DNA of 64,000 nt, from assembly GCF_009689585.1 (NCBI RefSeq), contig NZ_AP018694.1:3053001-3117000 (forward strand), read 5' to 3'. Within the stretch, counting starts at the first letter, position 1. Every line of letters starts with the position of its first letter. Source of the DNA: Aquipluma nitroreducens. GTDB taxonomy: Bacteria > Bacteroidota > Bacteroidia > Bacteroidales > Prolixibacteraceae. The notes under the pieces were generated by a model, which saw nothing but the letters and a program-made list of their open reading frames with translations, ran no database searches and was not told the origin of the DNA. The translations under genes and the position numbers were made by a program. This document shows positions 15,145 to 25,019 of the stretch, one piece after another.

Positions 15145-17724
15145 TTAATAATTCTTTCTTACAAAACTTCCACCAATATTTTCCCAATATAAGTTTTGAA
15201 CAATTTCGAATGGCGACATAGCAAGATCATCAGGTACGAGATCATAATCACCATCATTATCTATATCATAAAGACGGATATTGTAAAAATTTGGAAAATC
15301 TCCCGATTGAAAATTGTTCCTTGGATGAACGTGAGAAAAGCCAGTAATCTTTGATTCGGTCACATCCTTAAATTTCCCATTTCCTAAATTCTCATATAAC
15401 TGGATATAAAAACCTCCATAATCAGGCGTAACTGTTGTTATTACATCATAATCACCATCAGCATCGAAATCAAAAAAGGAAAATCCTAAAACAATATTCG
15501 GAACAGAAACGTCTATTATTGAAGTATTTGGTAAATCAGAAAAATTGTTTTTGAAATCAAATGTTCCTTTGGAATTACCCCAATAAATTCGGCAATTTCC
15601 TATCTCATAATCCTGTGTTGAGTAAATTTTGCCTATATCATAACCACTAATAATATCCAAGTAGCCATCATTGTTTAAATCGAATAATTCAGTTGTAGTC
15701 GTTGTATATTGCCGATATTGCTTCAATATTTCTTCTAACCCAGAAAAAGTTGAATAATTGTTCGTTAGTGTGAAGTTTCCTTTTCCATCATTTATATATA
15801 ATAAGGGCTGAGGAACTCCATTTATCATACTGGTTGCCCAAACTAAAATGTCAACATCACCATCACTATCAATATCACCTGATGCGAAATCATGAATAGC
15901 CATTGGTTCCCCAATCTCTTTCACATTATATGTGCCATTGGAATTAAAATAAATGATTTTTAAAGGAGATTCTGGATTACGTGAACCATCTGCATATTGT
16001 TCATGACCATCCCAACTTGCTTGAATAATCTCATTATATCCATCATTATTAACATCATTAATTTCAAAGGTTGGAGACCATTTGGTTGTACAATCATAAT
16101 TAGTGATTATGGGAATTTCGCCTAAAACATTTTTAACTATACCATATTTTCCAAAATTCTTTGCTATCTGACCTTCTGAATTGAGAACTAAAAAATAGAA
16201 ATAATCAAGTATCCCATCATTTTCAATATCAATATAAGTTGAATTGTTACCCCACATTGAATAGCTCCCGATAATTGAAGTTTCTCCTTTATTGTTTGTT
16301 CCATTCACCAATATACTGTATTTATTAGCCTCATTTACATCATAAAATCCAGGGAAAAAATAACCCCTTTTAATTTGTCCTATCGTGCTATTCGGATATG
16401 TATTAATAGGAGCCCTTGAAACGAATTTCGTAGAGGGCTTTTTGGGAACGTCTTTTATGCACCTCACAGAGCAACCTGTCTGTTTTGAGCGTGAGACCCT
16501 AAATATGTTAGGAGAATTAAATCCTAGTTCTTTGCCATAGGCCCATAGGTCAGAATTATCTAATTCTGATGACCACCAATAACAAAAACAACCAAGAATT
16601 GAAAAATCTCCTAAAAAAGAATTTTGTTTATCGACTAATCTTATTCCGCTGGGAAGGGCAGTAAAACCAACTTCATTTGTAGCACCTGAATTTGGAGCTG
16701 CCCAATATTTTGTGCTTGTCTCCTTCAATTTAGCTCCACCAATAGTTTCACCCCCAATAAATGCTGTCAACTTTGACCATTCATAATTAGTTGGGATGTG
16801 CCACCCGTCTGGCGTTAACTTATTTGTGCTAAATGCAAACCAGTTGTACAATGCTCCATAAGTTTTTTTATTAATTATATCGTTATTGTACCAACAATAG
16901 GCTCCAGTTGAAAGATTCATCCAATTAGTATTATCCGTTACATTTGGTATTAGTGTTCCATCATTATACTTAGTGGTTTTGAGGTTTTCAGCCATCCATA
17001 GTTGGTTCCCAATTTGAACAACAGGATAATTATTCCCATCTGCATCTGTACATTCAACAAATTCATATGAAATAGTTTTGTTTTGAGTCGGAACATCCAT
17101 CACAATTGTACTGTATTTCCCCGAAGTGCCTTTAAATTTCAATCGGTCGCCTGTGTTATACTGCCATGATTGTTCCGAATTTGCACTTTTTAATATGGTA
17201 ATACTTTGTTCTACTCCACTGAATCCGTTATAGGTAATTGTTGTTTTGGAGGTAGATTTCCCATTACAAATAACCTTTTTAGAAAAACTTTGATCTTCTA
17301 GCAATACTTGAACAGTATAAACCCCATTACTTAATCCTTCCACTTTAAATGATTGAAAACCATTTTGAACTCTTTGCTGTATCCGATTAATTTCTCGTCC
17401 AGTAATATCAACTAAAACAATTATTGCTAAGCCAGATTTCTGTGTTTCGAATTGAATCGTCAAGTCACCAGAAGAAGGATTGGGATAAACAATCAACGGG
17501 TAATCCATATACTCCAATAAAGGTGTGTTTGCTGTAACAGTTTCCATCAAATGAATATTCTTTGACCCGGAAAGTGTAATGCTCTTCCCTTGTGTTAAAT
17601 TTTCAACGGTAACTGTTTCGACAGAAGTACTTGATCCTGTTCCTGAAAAATTAATCAGGTAATCCTGTGCATTTACTGAAAATCCTGAAAAGAAAAGGAA
17701 AATGATTAGGGTGAATGTTTTCAT
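15145..17724 (-). CDS. Secreted FISUMP and FG-GAP repeat protein with an internal T9SS-like domain
   Basis: An 859-aa protein. Residues 1-20 are a signal peptide (cleavage near NAQ). Residues about 58-150 resemble the type-A sorting domain of the type IX secretion system (YPNPSSGDLTIQFE, SNGVYTVQV). A FISUMP domain follows (about 225-425; VVQIGNQLWMAENLKTTKYN, GWHIPTNYEWSKL). The C-terminal half carries at least six calcium-binding FG-GAP/VCBS loops (DIENDGILD, DVNNDGYNE, DIDSDGDVD, DLNNDGYLD, DFDADGDYD, DIDNDGDYD), suggesting a beta-propeller. It is probably a surface or secreted binding protein. The odd point is that the sorting-type domain is near the N-terminus, whereas T9SS cargo carries it at the extreme C-terminus. 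Confidence 0.75.
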   Translation of the reverse strand: MKTFTLIIFLFFSGFSVNAQDYLINFSGTGSSTSVETVTVENLTQGKSITLSGSKNIHLMETVTANTPLLEYMDYPLIVYPNPSSGDLTIQFETQKSGLAIIVLVDITGREINRIQQRVQNGFQSFKVEGLSNGVYTVQVLLEDQSFSKKVICNGKSTSKTTITYNGFSGVEQSITILKSANSEQSWQYNTGDRLKFKGTSGKYSTIVMDVPTQNKTISYEFVECTDADGNNYPVVQIGNQLWMAENLKTTKYNDGTLIPNVTDNTNWMNLSTGAYCWYNNDIINKKTYGALYNWFAFSTNKLTPDGWHIPTNYEWSKLTAFIGGETIGGAKLKETSTKYWAAPNSGATNEVGFTALPSGIRLVDKQNSFLGDFSILGCFCYWWSSELDNSDLWAYGKELGFNSPNIFRVSRSKQTGCSVRCIKDVPKKPSTKFVSRAPINTYPNSTIGQIKRGYFFPGFYDVNEANKYSILVNGTNNKGETSIIGSYSMWGNNSTYIDIENDGILDYFYFLVLNSEGQIAKNFGKYGIVKNVLGEIPIITNYDCTTKWSPTFEINDVNNDGYNEIIQASWDGHEQYADGSRNPESPLKIIYFNSNGTYNVKEIGEPMAIHDFASGDIDSDGDVDILVWATSMINGVPQPLLYINDGKGNFTLTNNYSTFSGLEEILKQYRQYTTTTTELFDLNNDGYLDIISGYDIGKIYSTQDYEIGNCRIYWGNSKGTFDFKNNFSDLPNTSIIDVSVPNIVLGFSFFDFDADGDYDVITTVTPDYGGFYIQLYENLGNGKFKDVTESKITGFSHVHPRNNFQSGDFPNFYNIRLYDIDNDGDYDLVPDDLAMSPFEIVQNLYWENIGGSFVRKNY

Positions 17725-18110
17725 ATGTTTGGTTCTAACCGAATCAGGTTTGGGTGCTTAAATTTACGATAGATTTATTGTGAAGCAATAGCTACTGTAA
17801 TTTAAGATAATCAGATATTGATGTCAATTTGTGGACATAAGTCTTGACAAGGTATTAATAAAGCCAAACAAAATATTTACATTTTAACGGGTTGATGAAG
17901 AATAGGTGAACTTTATATGGGTGGAAAATGAAACCTCGGTCTCCTGTTTTTTATTATTCAAAGTAATATGTTCTTCAGTTTTTTTTCAGACCACCCCGAA
18001 GATTAACGGAAACCGTCTCAATATTAGTTGTTTTATCTTTCATCATAAATTATTTTCATCAAATGTGAAAATAATTTGGTCTTTTTTAATATTCATTCCT
18101 ATATAGATCA
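17725..18110. other. Intergenic stretch without a supported gene
   Basis: About 385 bp between divergent genes; AT-rich. A 66-codon plus-strand frame at 17906 is rich in Phe, Ile and Ser and looks non-coding. I see no RNA gene or clear promoter. Confidence 0.5.
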
Positions 18111-18155
18111 ATGCAAGCTGCAAAGCGAGCGTTTATAAAAAATAAAATAGAAAAC

Positions 18156-18377
18156 ATGAAAAAAATTAAAACAAATTTTAAAGAAGCGAAAGGTTTTAAA
18201 CTTGTATTATTATTCCCAAAAACTCTAGTTGCTGGAACAACTGCTTTTACTTTATGTGACGAAGTTGAAGCACCACAATTGGAAAAATTATTAACCTATT
18301 TATTTGTTGAGTTTATGGTTTATGATCAGGAATTTGACGGTGAAAAATTTAAATTGTATCGTTATGAAAAATGGTGA
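18156..18377 (+). CDS. Small protein, unknown function
   Basis: A protein of about 73 aa from ATG 18156 (MKKIKTNFKEAKGFKL); an earlier ATG at 18111 would add 15 residues. The composition looks protein-like (LFPKTLVAGTTAFTLCDEVE, then FVEFMVYDQEFDGEKFKLYR) and the end overlaps the start of the next small frame. I do not recognise it. Confidence 0.4.
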   Translation: MKKIKTNFKEAKGFKLVLLFPKTLVAGTTAFTLCDEVEAPQLEKLLTYLFVEFMVYDQEFDGEKFKLYRYEKW

Positions 18378-18550
18378 TATTAAAAAAAACTGGCATTAAT
18401 ATAAAATTGAAGCCGGAACACCTTGTCAAAAATATGATGGAACAAATGATGAAAGACAAAGAAAGTTCTATCATAGAAACGGATTTACATCTTTATCGGT
18501 TTTGTGTCCACGTTTTCAAAGTAATTGTTTGTGGTTTTGGTGGGTTTTAA
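18371..18550 (+). CDS. Very small gene overlapping the previous stop, probably 3'-truncated
   Basis: A 59-codon frame whose ATG overlaps the TGA of the preceding gene, a typical sign of coupled translation. It begins MVILKKTGINIKLKPEHLVK. Its last 18 or so codons run into the GGTTTTGTGTCCACG stretch at about 18498, the inverted copy of a repeat sequence near 19107, so the natural C-terminus is probably lost. No function inferred. Confidence 0.35.
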   Translation: MVILKKTGINIKLKPEHLVKNMMEQMMKDKESSIIETDLHLYRFCVHVFKVIVCGFGGF

Positions 18551-18570
18551 GAGATCCTTCTCCTGGATAA

Positions 18571-18794
18571 AACATTGCTTCATTTCGGCAAAGATAATAT
18601 CAGGGAACCCACCGGAATTGCTTAGGTTTTAATAGATACAAACTAATGCATCATCTTCAAAAAGTCTGGATCAATTTATTGTGACTGTTTATGAAATTGA
18701 AAAGGAAACTGGGATTGACTTCTTTTCGGGCTTGGATGACAAGTTGGAAAATCAATTGAAAGGGAATATCAATACAGCAATTTGGAATCAATAG
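18571..18794 (+). pseudogene. Remnant of a DNA/RNA non-specific endonuclease gene
   Basis: The last 47 codons (18651-18794) read VTVYEIEKETGIDFFSGLDD and then LENQLKGNI, matching the typical C-terminus of the NUC1-type secreted nuclease family. The preceding part is in another frame (NIREPTGIA) with stops. Only the 3' end survives and it is frameshifted. Confidence 0.55.
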
Positions 18795-18970
18795 ATATTT
18801 CAAAAAAAAGCTCAAAAATTGATTGCTAATTTAACACAATGTAAGTTCTAGGGTTCAGTAAAAGTGTGTTATAAAAGGATTAACCGGAATGTTATTTCAT
18901 TGTATTTTATTACACGAATTTGGTACTTTTTATGATTTAGAAATTGGCTATTTAATACCCAGCGCAACTT

Positions 18971-19354
18971 TTTTAAAATTGTCAATGTTGACAAAATTTG
19001 AAGCAGAATACTTTACCGCTGATGCAACGATTATATACATACTTCAGGTAAAAGGCACGAAAATCACCCGAAATCAGTGCTTTTTGATCTGATTTTTTGA
19101 CTTTAACCGAAAATGTGGACACAAAACCCTTATTGGTGATTTTGGATCTACATTTTTCTGATATTTAAATGAACTTATTCCTCGTATTGGATCGAAAGGA
19201 AGCTGGTCGAAACTGTCGAAACCACCCCAGCAACTCAGGTTAAATATCAATATTGATTGTCTGAGTTAGGCACTTTTTCTTTGTCCCAAGGTTCCAAAAG
19301 ATAAAATATCATTAACTCAAAGGTAAAGCAAGTTTATGGATGCCTACATTACTA
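18971..19354 (+). repeat. Long direct repeat, copy 2
   Basis: Same-orientation counterpart of 11703-12061, with about 20 extra bases after ACAAAACCCTTA. It contains palindrome copy 3 and the terminator-like hairpin (19232-19267). It ends at CCTACATTACTA, and unrelated DNA leading to an IS1380 fragment begins immediately after. Confidence 0.9.
18979..18994 (+). repeat. 16-bp palindrome, copy 3
   Basis: TTGTCAATGTTGACAA, followed by AATTTGAAGCAGAATAC. About 90 bp upstream of it (from about 18892) is also similar to the DNA upstream of copy 4 (from about 52984). Confidence 0.8.
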
Positions 19355-19368
19355 GCTGTGACGTGACA

Positions 19369-19764
19369 CTAGTGTCTACTAAAAATTAAAGCTAAGTTGA
19401 AAGCCGACATCATTACATATTTCAGGTACTTCGTTGACCGGTCTTTCGAACAGTTCCCTGATAGGTGTTCTGTCAATGAGAGAGCCTCGCAAGATGCGGA
19501 GTACATCGAATATACTTCAACCCTTTTGACATGAGAAAGTTCCAAACGTAAGTGTTCAGTAATGTCTTCGGCACATTCGCCACCGCAAAGAACCATCAAT
19601 AGGTACGAGCGGATCAGGTCGCTGTATGAATATTCGGCTTTTATCCCTCGCCCGCCAAGGGGTTTGTCAATGGTTTCATAAACCGAGGCATTCCTGACAA
19701 TATGATCAGCGAAATTAATTCCGCCAAAAGATTTGATATTTCCTGTAGAATATGTAATTTTCAT
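19369..19764 (-). pseudogene. Truncated IS1380-family transposase fragment
   Basis: The first 85 or so codons (KSFGGINFADHIV, AEYSYSDLIRSYLLMVLCGG, ECAEDITEHL) match the N-terminus of IS1380-type transposases. The rest is scrambled: the DDE core is missing and the frame ends in a short tail (KYVMMSAFNLALIFSRH). It is not the same element as the IS1380 copy at 49856. It lies between the direct repeat and the polysaccharide locus. Confidence 0.75.
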
Positions 19765-19959
19765 TCGCTACGATGTTTTTCACCTAAATAAGTGAAAAAT
19801 CATCAATCGGGCAAGCTTTGTAATGCTTGATTTTACAGGGCTTACCGATTTTTATCGAATTTATTTTGTGGAGTTAAGGAGATACTGATTCTTCTTTAAT
19901 TGCAAATGAACTCGTTTATTTTTTGTTCTCAAAAATGAAAAACAAAAACCTTTATAACC

Positions 19960-22707
19960 ATGACCATCAAACCAATTTATATTCTGTTATTTTTTGCAAA
20001 TTTCATTTGTTTTAATTCCTACGGGAAAATAGGACCAACTAAACTTACGTGTGAATATCTTCAAGATCCACCTGTGGTTGATGTGTTAAAACCGCGGCTG
20101 GCATGGATAAACATTGCCAAAAATAGAGAACGCGGTCAAATGCAGTCCGCCTGGCAAATTCGGGTGGCTACTTCCGAAAAGAAGCTTAAAAACCCTGATT
20201 TATGGGATAGTCAAAAGGTTCCCGGCGACCAGTGCGATCGGGTTGAATATGCCGGAAAACAACTTACATCAAGAATGGATTGCTGGTGGCAGGTTCGTGT
20301 TTGGAATAAAGAGGGGAACGTTTCCGAGTGGAGCAAACCGGCATACTGGCGGATGGGTTTGTTGAGTCCATCGGATTGGAAAGCCAAATGGATAGGGGCA
20401 CCCTGGCAAGGAGAGGAGGCGCTACCCAAACCGATGAATCCGGGGGTCACTCTTCCGGAACAACTGCCGCCACCGGCACCAATGTTCCGGAAAGAATTCA
20501 GGATTGAAAAGCGAGTGGCAAAAGCAGTGGCATTTGTTACAGGACTTGGATATTTTGAGTTTTACCTGAACGGACATAAAGTGGGAAAAGATGTTTTGGT
20601 ACCGAATCAAACCAACTACGGGAAACGTCCGGGCTTAAGTAATGAAGGTATTCCGCTGGAGGATAATTTCAGGGAATACCGGGTGATGTACCTAGCTTAC
20701 GATATAAAAAATCAATTAAAAAAAGGATCAAATGCACTGGGCAGCATTCTCGGAAATGGGTTTTTCAATCCGGCGAAATACTGGACGGCTGCCTACGGAA
20801 CCCCACGTTTTTTGGCGCAGATATATATTACCTATACCGATGGAACTGAAGATGTAATTGTAAGCGATGAAAGCTGGAAAGCTTCTGAAAGTCCTATCCT
20901 GATGGACATGGTCTATTACGGCGAGCACTATGATGCCCGCAAAGAGCAGCCCGGATGGGATCAGCCTGATTTTGATGATTCGACATGGAAGTCCGTTGTG
21001 CTCAGGAAAGCTCCTGAAGGAAAATTAGTGGCTCAAACAGCCCGTCCTGACAGGGTGATGGAACGATTGGCTCCGGTTAAGATTGAGAAACTTTCCAATG
21101 GAAATTATCATGTGGATTTTGGCGTCGAAGTTTCCGGCTGGGTGCGCCTGAACAATGTAAAAGGTCCAGCCGGGCACAAAATTGAAATTAAATACCTAAG
21201 CAATACCTTTTCAGGCGACAATTCATATGTTTTCAGCGGAAAAGGTGCTGAATCTTATGCTGCACGCTTTAACTGGTTTGTTTTTAGCGGTGTCGAAATC
21301 AGTAACTGGCCGGGTGAACTTCAGGCAGGACAGATCACGGCAGAAATAGTTCACACAGCGATTGATGTGTCGGCAACTTTTGAGACATCGAATCCGCTTT
21401 TTAACAACATCAATAAAATCTGGAGGAGAAGCCAGACCGATAATATGCATGGTGGAATAGCCAGCGATTGTCCACATCGGGAGCGTTCAGCCTATACCGG
21501 CGATGGTGAGGTTGCTTGTGTTATGGTGATGCATAATTTTGATGCCCGGAATTTCTACCATAAATGGATACAGGACATTTTGGGGGCGCAGGAGTTAAAA
21601 ACCGGATATGTTCCGAATGGAGCGCCCTGGCAGCCGGGATGCGGAGGTGGTGTAGCCTGGGGGGCAGCCATCTGTATCATGCCCTGGGAATTTTACTTAC
21701 ATTACGGAGCCAAAGATATGCTTGAAGATAATTATGAAGGCATGAAAGGATACATTCGATACATGCAAACCTGGGTCGATAAAGACGGAATTATGTTTTC
21801 GCAGAGGGTTGGGAAAAACGGAAAGGTACTCAAATGGTTTAATCTTGGTGAATGGGTAACTCCGGGAGATTTACCGCCGGATGAAATGGTCCATACTTTT
21901 TATTTCTGGCGATGTGCAGATTTAACTGCCAAAGCTGCCAAAGCCTTGAATAAGACTGATGACGCCCGGCAATATGCTGAACTGGCTGAGCGGACGAAGG
22001 AGGCCTTTCACAAAAGATTTTATGATAAAGTAAATGGAACCTACGGAAAATCGGGCGGAAATATTTTTGCACTGAAAATGGGTGTTCCTGAAAATCAATA
22101 CAACAAAGTGGTCAATGCTTTGAAAGCTGATATTAAAGCAAATGACGGGCATCTGGATACCGGAATCTTTGGTACCCAATTCTTTTTTGAGGTTTTATCT
22201 GAAAATGGCTTAAATGACCTGGCTTATGAAGCCATGAATAAAAAGGATGAACCTGGGTATGGTCATTGGATTGAACTCGGATCGACTACCACACGCGAAC
22301 AATGGAATGACGGTGGTTCGCACAATCACCCGATGTTTGGAGGCGGATTGGTTTGGTTTTGCCGGGAACTTGCCGGGATGAATACCGATGAGGATGAACC
22401 GGGATACAGGCACATCATTTTTAAACCTCAGCCAGTAAACGATCTTTCATTTGTAAAATATTTCACTCAGACGACTTATGGCGAAGCAGGCATCTACTGG
22501 GAAAATGAAAATGAACAGTTCTCGATGGATGTGACGGTTCCTGTTGGCAGCCATGCTACGATTTATGTTCCGGTCAGAAAAGAAAAACGAATTACAGAAA
22601 ATGGAAATCAAATTACTTCGACGGGTGATGTCCGTTTTTTAAGGGACGAAGGTGGCTACCAGGTTTTTGATGTGAAAAGCGGACATTATCATTTTATTTC
22701 GGAATAA
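19960..22707 (+). CDS. Alpha-L-rhamnosidase, glycoside hydrolase family 78
   Basis: A 915-aa secreted enzyme with an N-terminal signal peptide (hydrophobic core ILLFFANFICF). Residues about 25-130 form a fibronectin-like domain (CWWQVRVWNKEGNVSEWS) followed by the Bac_rhamnosid beta-sandwich region. The (alpha/alpha)6 catalytic domain includes SDCPHRERSAYTGDGE (about residues 501-516), which holds the candidate general acid, and ELGSTTTREQWNDGGSHNHP (about 771-790). GH78 enzymes invert and release terminal alpha-L-rhamnose from pectin side chains and rhamnosides. A hydrolase of the GH140-like group follows 27 bp downstream on the same strand and is probably co-transcribed. A broken relative lies at 24484. 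Confidence 0.92.
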   Translation: MTIKPIYILLFFANFICFNSYGKIGPTKLTCEYLQDPPVVDVLKPRLAWINIAKNRERGQMQSAWQIRVATSEKKLKNPDLWDSQKVPGDQCDRVEYAGKQLTSRMDCWWQVRVWNKEGNVSEWSKPAYWRMGLLSPSDWKAKWIGAPWQGEEALPKPMNPGVTLPEQLPPPAPMFRKEFRIEKRVAKAVAFVTGLGYFEFYLNGHKVGKDVLVPNQTNYGKRPGLSNEGIPLEDNFREYRVMYLAYDIKNQLKKGSNALGSILGNGFFNPAKYWTAAYGTPRFLAQIYITYTDGTEDVIVSDESWKASESPILMDMVYYGEHYDARKEQPGWDQPDFDDSTWKSVVLRKAPEGKLVAQTARPDRVMERLAPVKIEKLSNGNYHVDFGVEVSGWVRLNNVKGPAGHKIEIKYLSNTFSGDNSYVFSGKGAESYAARFNWFVFSGVEISNWPGELQAGQITAEIVHTAIDVSATFETSNPLFNNINKIWRRSQTDNMHGGIASDCPHRERSAYTGDGEVACVMVMHNFDARNFYHKWIQDILGAQELKTGYVPNGAPWQPGCGGGVAWGAAICIMPWEFYLHYGAKDMLEDNYEGMKGYIRYMQTWVDKDGIMFSQRVGKNGKVLKWFNLGEWVTPGDLPPDEMVHTFYFWRCADLTAKAAKALNKTDDARQYAELAERTKEAFHKRFYDKVNGTYGKSGGNIFALKMGVPENQYNKVVNALKADIKANDGHLDTGIFGTQFFFEVLSENGLNDLAYEAMNKKDEPGYGHWIELGSTTTREQWNDGGSHNHPMFGGGLVWFCRELAGMNTDEDEPGYRHIIFKPQPVNDLSFVKYFTQTTYGEAGIYWENENEQFSMDVTVPVGSHATIYVPVRKEKRITENGNQITSTGDVRFLRDEGGYQVFDVKSGHYHFISE

Positions 22708-22734
22708 AGAAATTTTATAATTAAACCAACCGAT

Positions 22735-24417
22735 ATGAAAATCCATACTGCTTCGAAAATATTTCTTCTGATAACCATCCTTTCATTTCTTGTTTTCAAA
22801 TCAAATGCTGAAACCATCCACCATGGGGAGGTTTATAAAATCATTTTCAAATCAGCTAAAACGTATTCCAATCCTTATAAAGATATACCTTCAAGTTCAG
22901 GAGGTGATCTGTTAAAAGTCACCTTTGAAGGCTATAAAGGAGAGGCTTTAAATAAGGAGATTACGATAGTAGGTTTTTGGAATGGCGGATCGGAATGGTG
23001 CGTAAATTTTGCACCGCCTTATGCCGGTGAATGGAAGTATATCTCTTTTTCACCAGAAAAAAGCATGAATGGAAAGAAGGGAAACCTGGAAGTTGTTACC
23101 TGGACCAAAGATGAACAAAACGCCAATCCAACAAGGCATGGTTTTGTCAGGGTTAATAAGACAGGAGAACAAGCCGGACATTTTTTTGAATATTCCGACG
23201 GACAGCCGTTTCTCTGGATCGGCGACACCTGGTGGAACTGGACAGACAGCCGTATTCACCTGGAAACATTCAAGCAAATGGTTGACAACCGTTCAGAAAA
23301 AGGTTTTAACATCGGTCAGCTATTTGTCCCCGGAAACGGATGGGGCAGGGAAAGTTCCTTGTTGGATGAAACTTATACCAAACTGGATACGGAACATGCA
23401 AAAAAGGTTGAGGAAATGATAAGGTATGCCAATTTGAAAGGAATCACGGTTTGGATTCATGGCTGGTGGAGCCGACCTGATCTGAACAAAACGGTTGGAG
23501 CGGAAAAAATGCAGCGCTGGTGGCGCTACCTGGTTCACAGGTTTGGAGCATACAATGTGATCTGGGTTCTTGCCGGTGAATATAACATGAACAATTATGG
23601 TGGAATGGGACTTAATTTCTGGAAAGATTTGGGCAAACTGATCAAAAAGGAAGATCCGTATGAGCGTATTGTCAGTGTTCACAATACTCCGCCATTCTGG
23701 AGTGGTGGTGCTGCAGCTCCCCAATGGGCCACCGGAAAGGTTTTACATCAGGAGGCGTGGCTCGATTACAATCAAAGTCAGGTTGGGCATGGAAAATATG
23801 CTAATGAGATGATTCCGCAGGTGGTTTCAGAAGAATATCATCTGAACCCATCGAAGCCAATTGTTGTAACAGAATGCTGGTACGAATTTACTGAAGGCAA
23901 TCCGACGGCGATGGATATCCGGTTTGCTGCCTGGTCGGCTATACTTTCGGGTGCCGCCGGTCACACTTACGGAGGAGGGCATGTCTGGCTGGCAAGTGTC
24001 CCTGAAGCTCCGGGAGGAGCAGGTGCTTGGCCTTATGAAAAAGGATTTGCCCGCACAACCTATGATTATGAAGGAGCTGAATCCATGAAACATCTGGCCG
24101 AATTTTTTAAAAAAGTAAAATGGTGGAACATGGCTCCTCACCCTGAACTGGTGCAGGAATATCCGCAGCCATTTTGTCTGGCAAAACCAGGAGAGGAGTA
24201 TGTGCTGTATTTGAGGTATGCCGGAACAGTAAAAGTCAGAATGGATGGTTCTGCAGCCTCAGGATATTATAAATATTATTGGTTCAATCCTGCATCGGGG
24301 CAGATTTATGATTCAAAAACTATTCAGGGTAATAGCGTTTTACAATTTGAGTGCCCCGAATCATATCCTGCAGTCCCTGAATACAAAGATTGGGTGCTAT
24401 ATATAGGCAGGAAATAA
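22735..24417 (+). CDS. Secreted DUF4038/DUF5060 glycoside hydrolase (GH140-like)
   Basis: A 560-aa protein with a signal peptide. Residues about 30-125 are a DUF5060-type beta domain, residues about 140-460 a TIM barrel of the DUF4038 group (WIGDTWWNWTDSR, GWWSRPD), and the C-terminus a small beta domain. Likely catalytic acids are the Glu of VLAGEYN (about residue 279) and of VVTECW (about 377), spaced as in clan GH-A. GH140 members of this group cleave apiose linkages in rhamnogalacturonan II, but other specificities exist, so the substrate is uncertain. Position right after a GH78 gene fits pectin degradation. Confidence 0.82.
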   Translation: MKIHTASKIFLLITILSFLVFKSNAETIHHGEVYKIIFKSAKTYSNPYKDIPSSSGGDLLKVTFEGYKGEALNKEITIVGFWNGGSEWCVNFAPPYAGEWKYISFSPEKSMNGKKGNLEVVTWTKDEQNANPTRHGFVRVNKTGEQAGHFFEYSDGQPFLWIGDTWWNWTDSRIHLETFKQMVDNRSEKGFNIGQLFVPGNGWGRESSLLDETYTKLDTEHAKKVEEMIRYANLKGITVWIHGWWSRPDLNKTVGAEKMQRWWRYLVHRFGAYNVIWVLAGEYNMNNYGGMGLNFWKDLGKLIKKEDPYERIVSVHNTPPFWSGGAAAPQWATGKVLHQEAWLDYNQSQVGHGKYANEMIPQVVSEEYHLNPSKPIVVTECWYEFTEGNPTAMDIRFAAWSAILSGAAGHTYGGGHVWLASVPEAPGGAGAWPYEKGFARTTYDYEGAESMKHLAEFFKKVKWWNMAPHPELVQEYPQPFCLAKPGEEYVLYLRYAGTVKVRMDGSAASGYYKYYWFNPASGQIYDSKTIQGNSVLQFECPESYPAVPEYKDWVLYIGRK

Positions 24418-24483
24418 TTGACGATGAAAGCGGGAAAATTTATTTGAAGAAAGAATGATCGACCAACTATAAACCAGCAAATC

Positions 24484-25019
24484 ATGGATATTAAAAATCT
24501 TTTCATTTTTCTTTTTTGATTTTGGCCAGAATTTCGAAATTGTCAATTTAAAAACTGATCATCAATCTACTCCGTTAGGTTTCGACGATCCTGTTCCGGA
24601 GTTTAGCTGGGTTTTAAAATCGGACGAACGGGGAATGGAACAAACAGCTTATGAAATTCGGGTCACCGACAATCCGGAAAAATTGGATGCTGGAAAATAC
24701 TTGCAATCAGGGAAAATCTCCGGTAACCAAACTTTTGGAATTCAGTATTCAGGAAAACCTTTGAAGTCGTTTACCCGGTATTTTTGGAAAGTTCGTGTTT
24801 GGGACCAAAACGATAAAGTTTCGGAATGGAGCGCTTCTTCCTAGTTCGAAACCAGCATGATAAAAACATCGGACTGGAAGGCTAAATGGATTTCAGATCC
24901 TTGGTCATTGCCTGATCAGGATTAAGACTTTTATAAGGAAACGCCCAATCCGATACTCCGAAAAGAAATTAAGCTAAAGAAAGAATTGAAATCTGCACGA
25001 CTTTATATAGCCGGACTAA
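24484..25019 (+). pseudogene. Broken N-terminal part of a second GH78 rhamnosidase gene
   Basis: From 24530 the frame reads like the first 150 residues of the GH78 gene upstream: GFDDPVPEFSW, RYFWKVRVWDQNDKVSEWS, then after a TAG, TSDWKAKWISDPW and, after a TAA, NPILRKEIKLKKELKSARLY. The signal-peptide part is frameshifted and the reading stops where the inverted-repeat element at 25020 begins. The rest of the gene is absent. Confidence 0.85.

Noticed and set aside
17906-18106. 66-codon plus-strand frame
   Set aside because: Composition rich in Phe, Ile and Ser without structure; typical of AT-rich non-coding DNA.
11714-18994. Integron attC sites
   Set aside because: The palindrome lacks the RYYYAAC/GTTRRRY core pair, and no integron integrase is present.
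18889-19092. Conserved small protein around palindrome copies 3 and 4 (also 52982-53182)
   Set aside because: The similar peptides result from DNA repeat homology; the frames diverge right after the palindrome and end at different positions.
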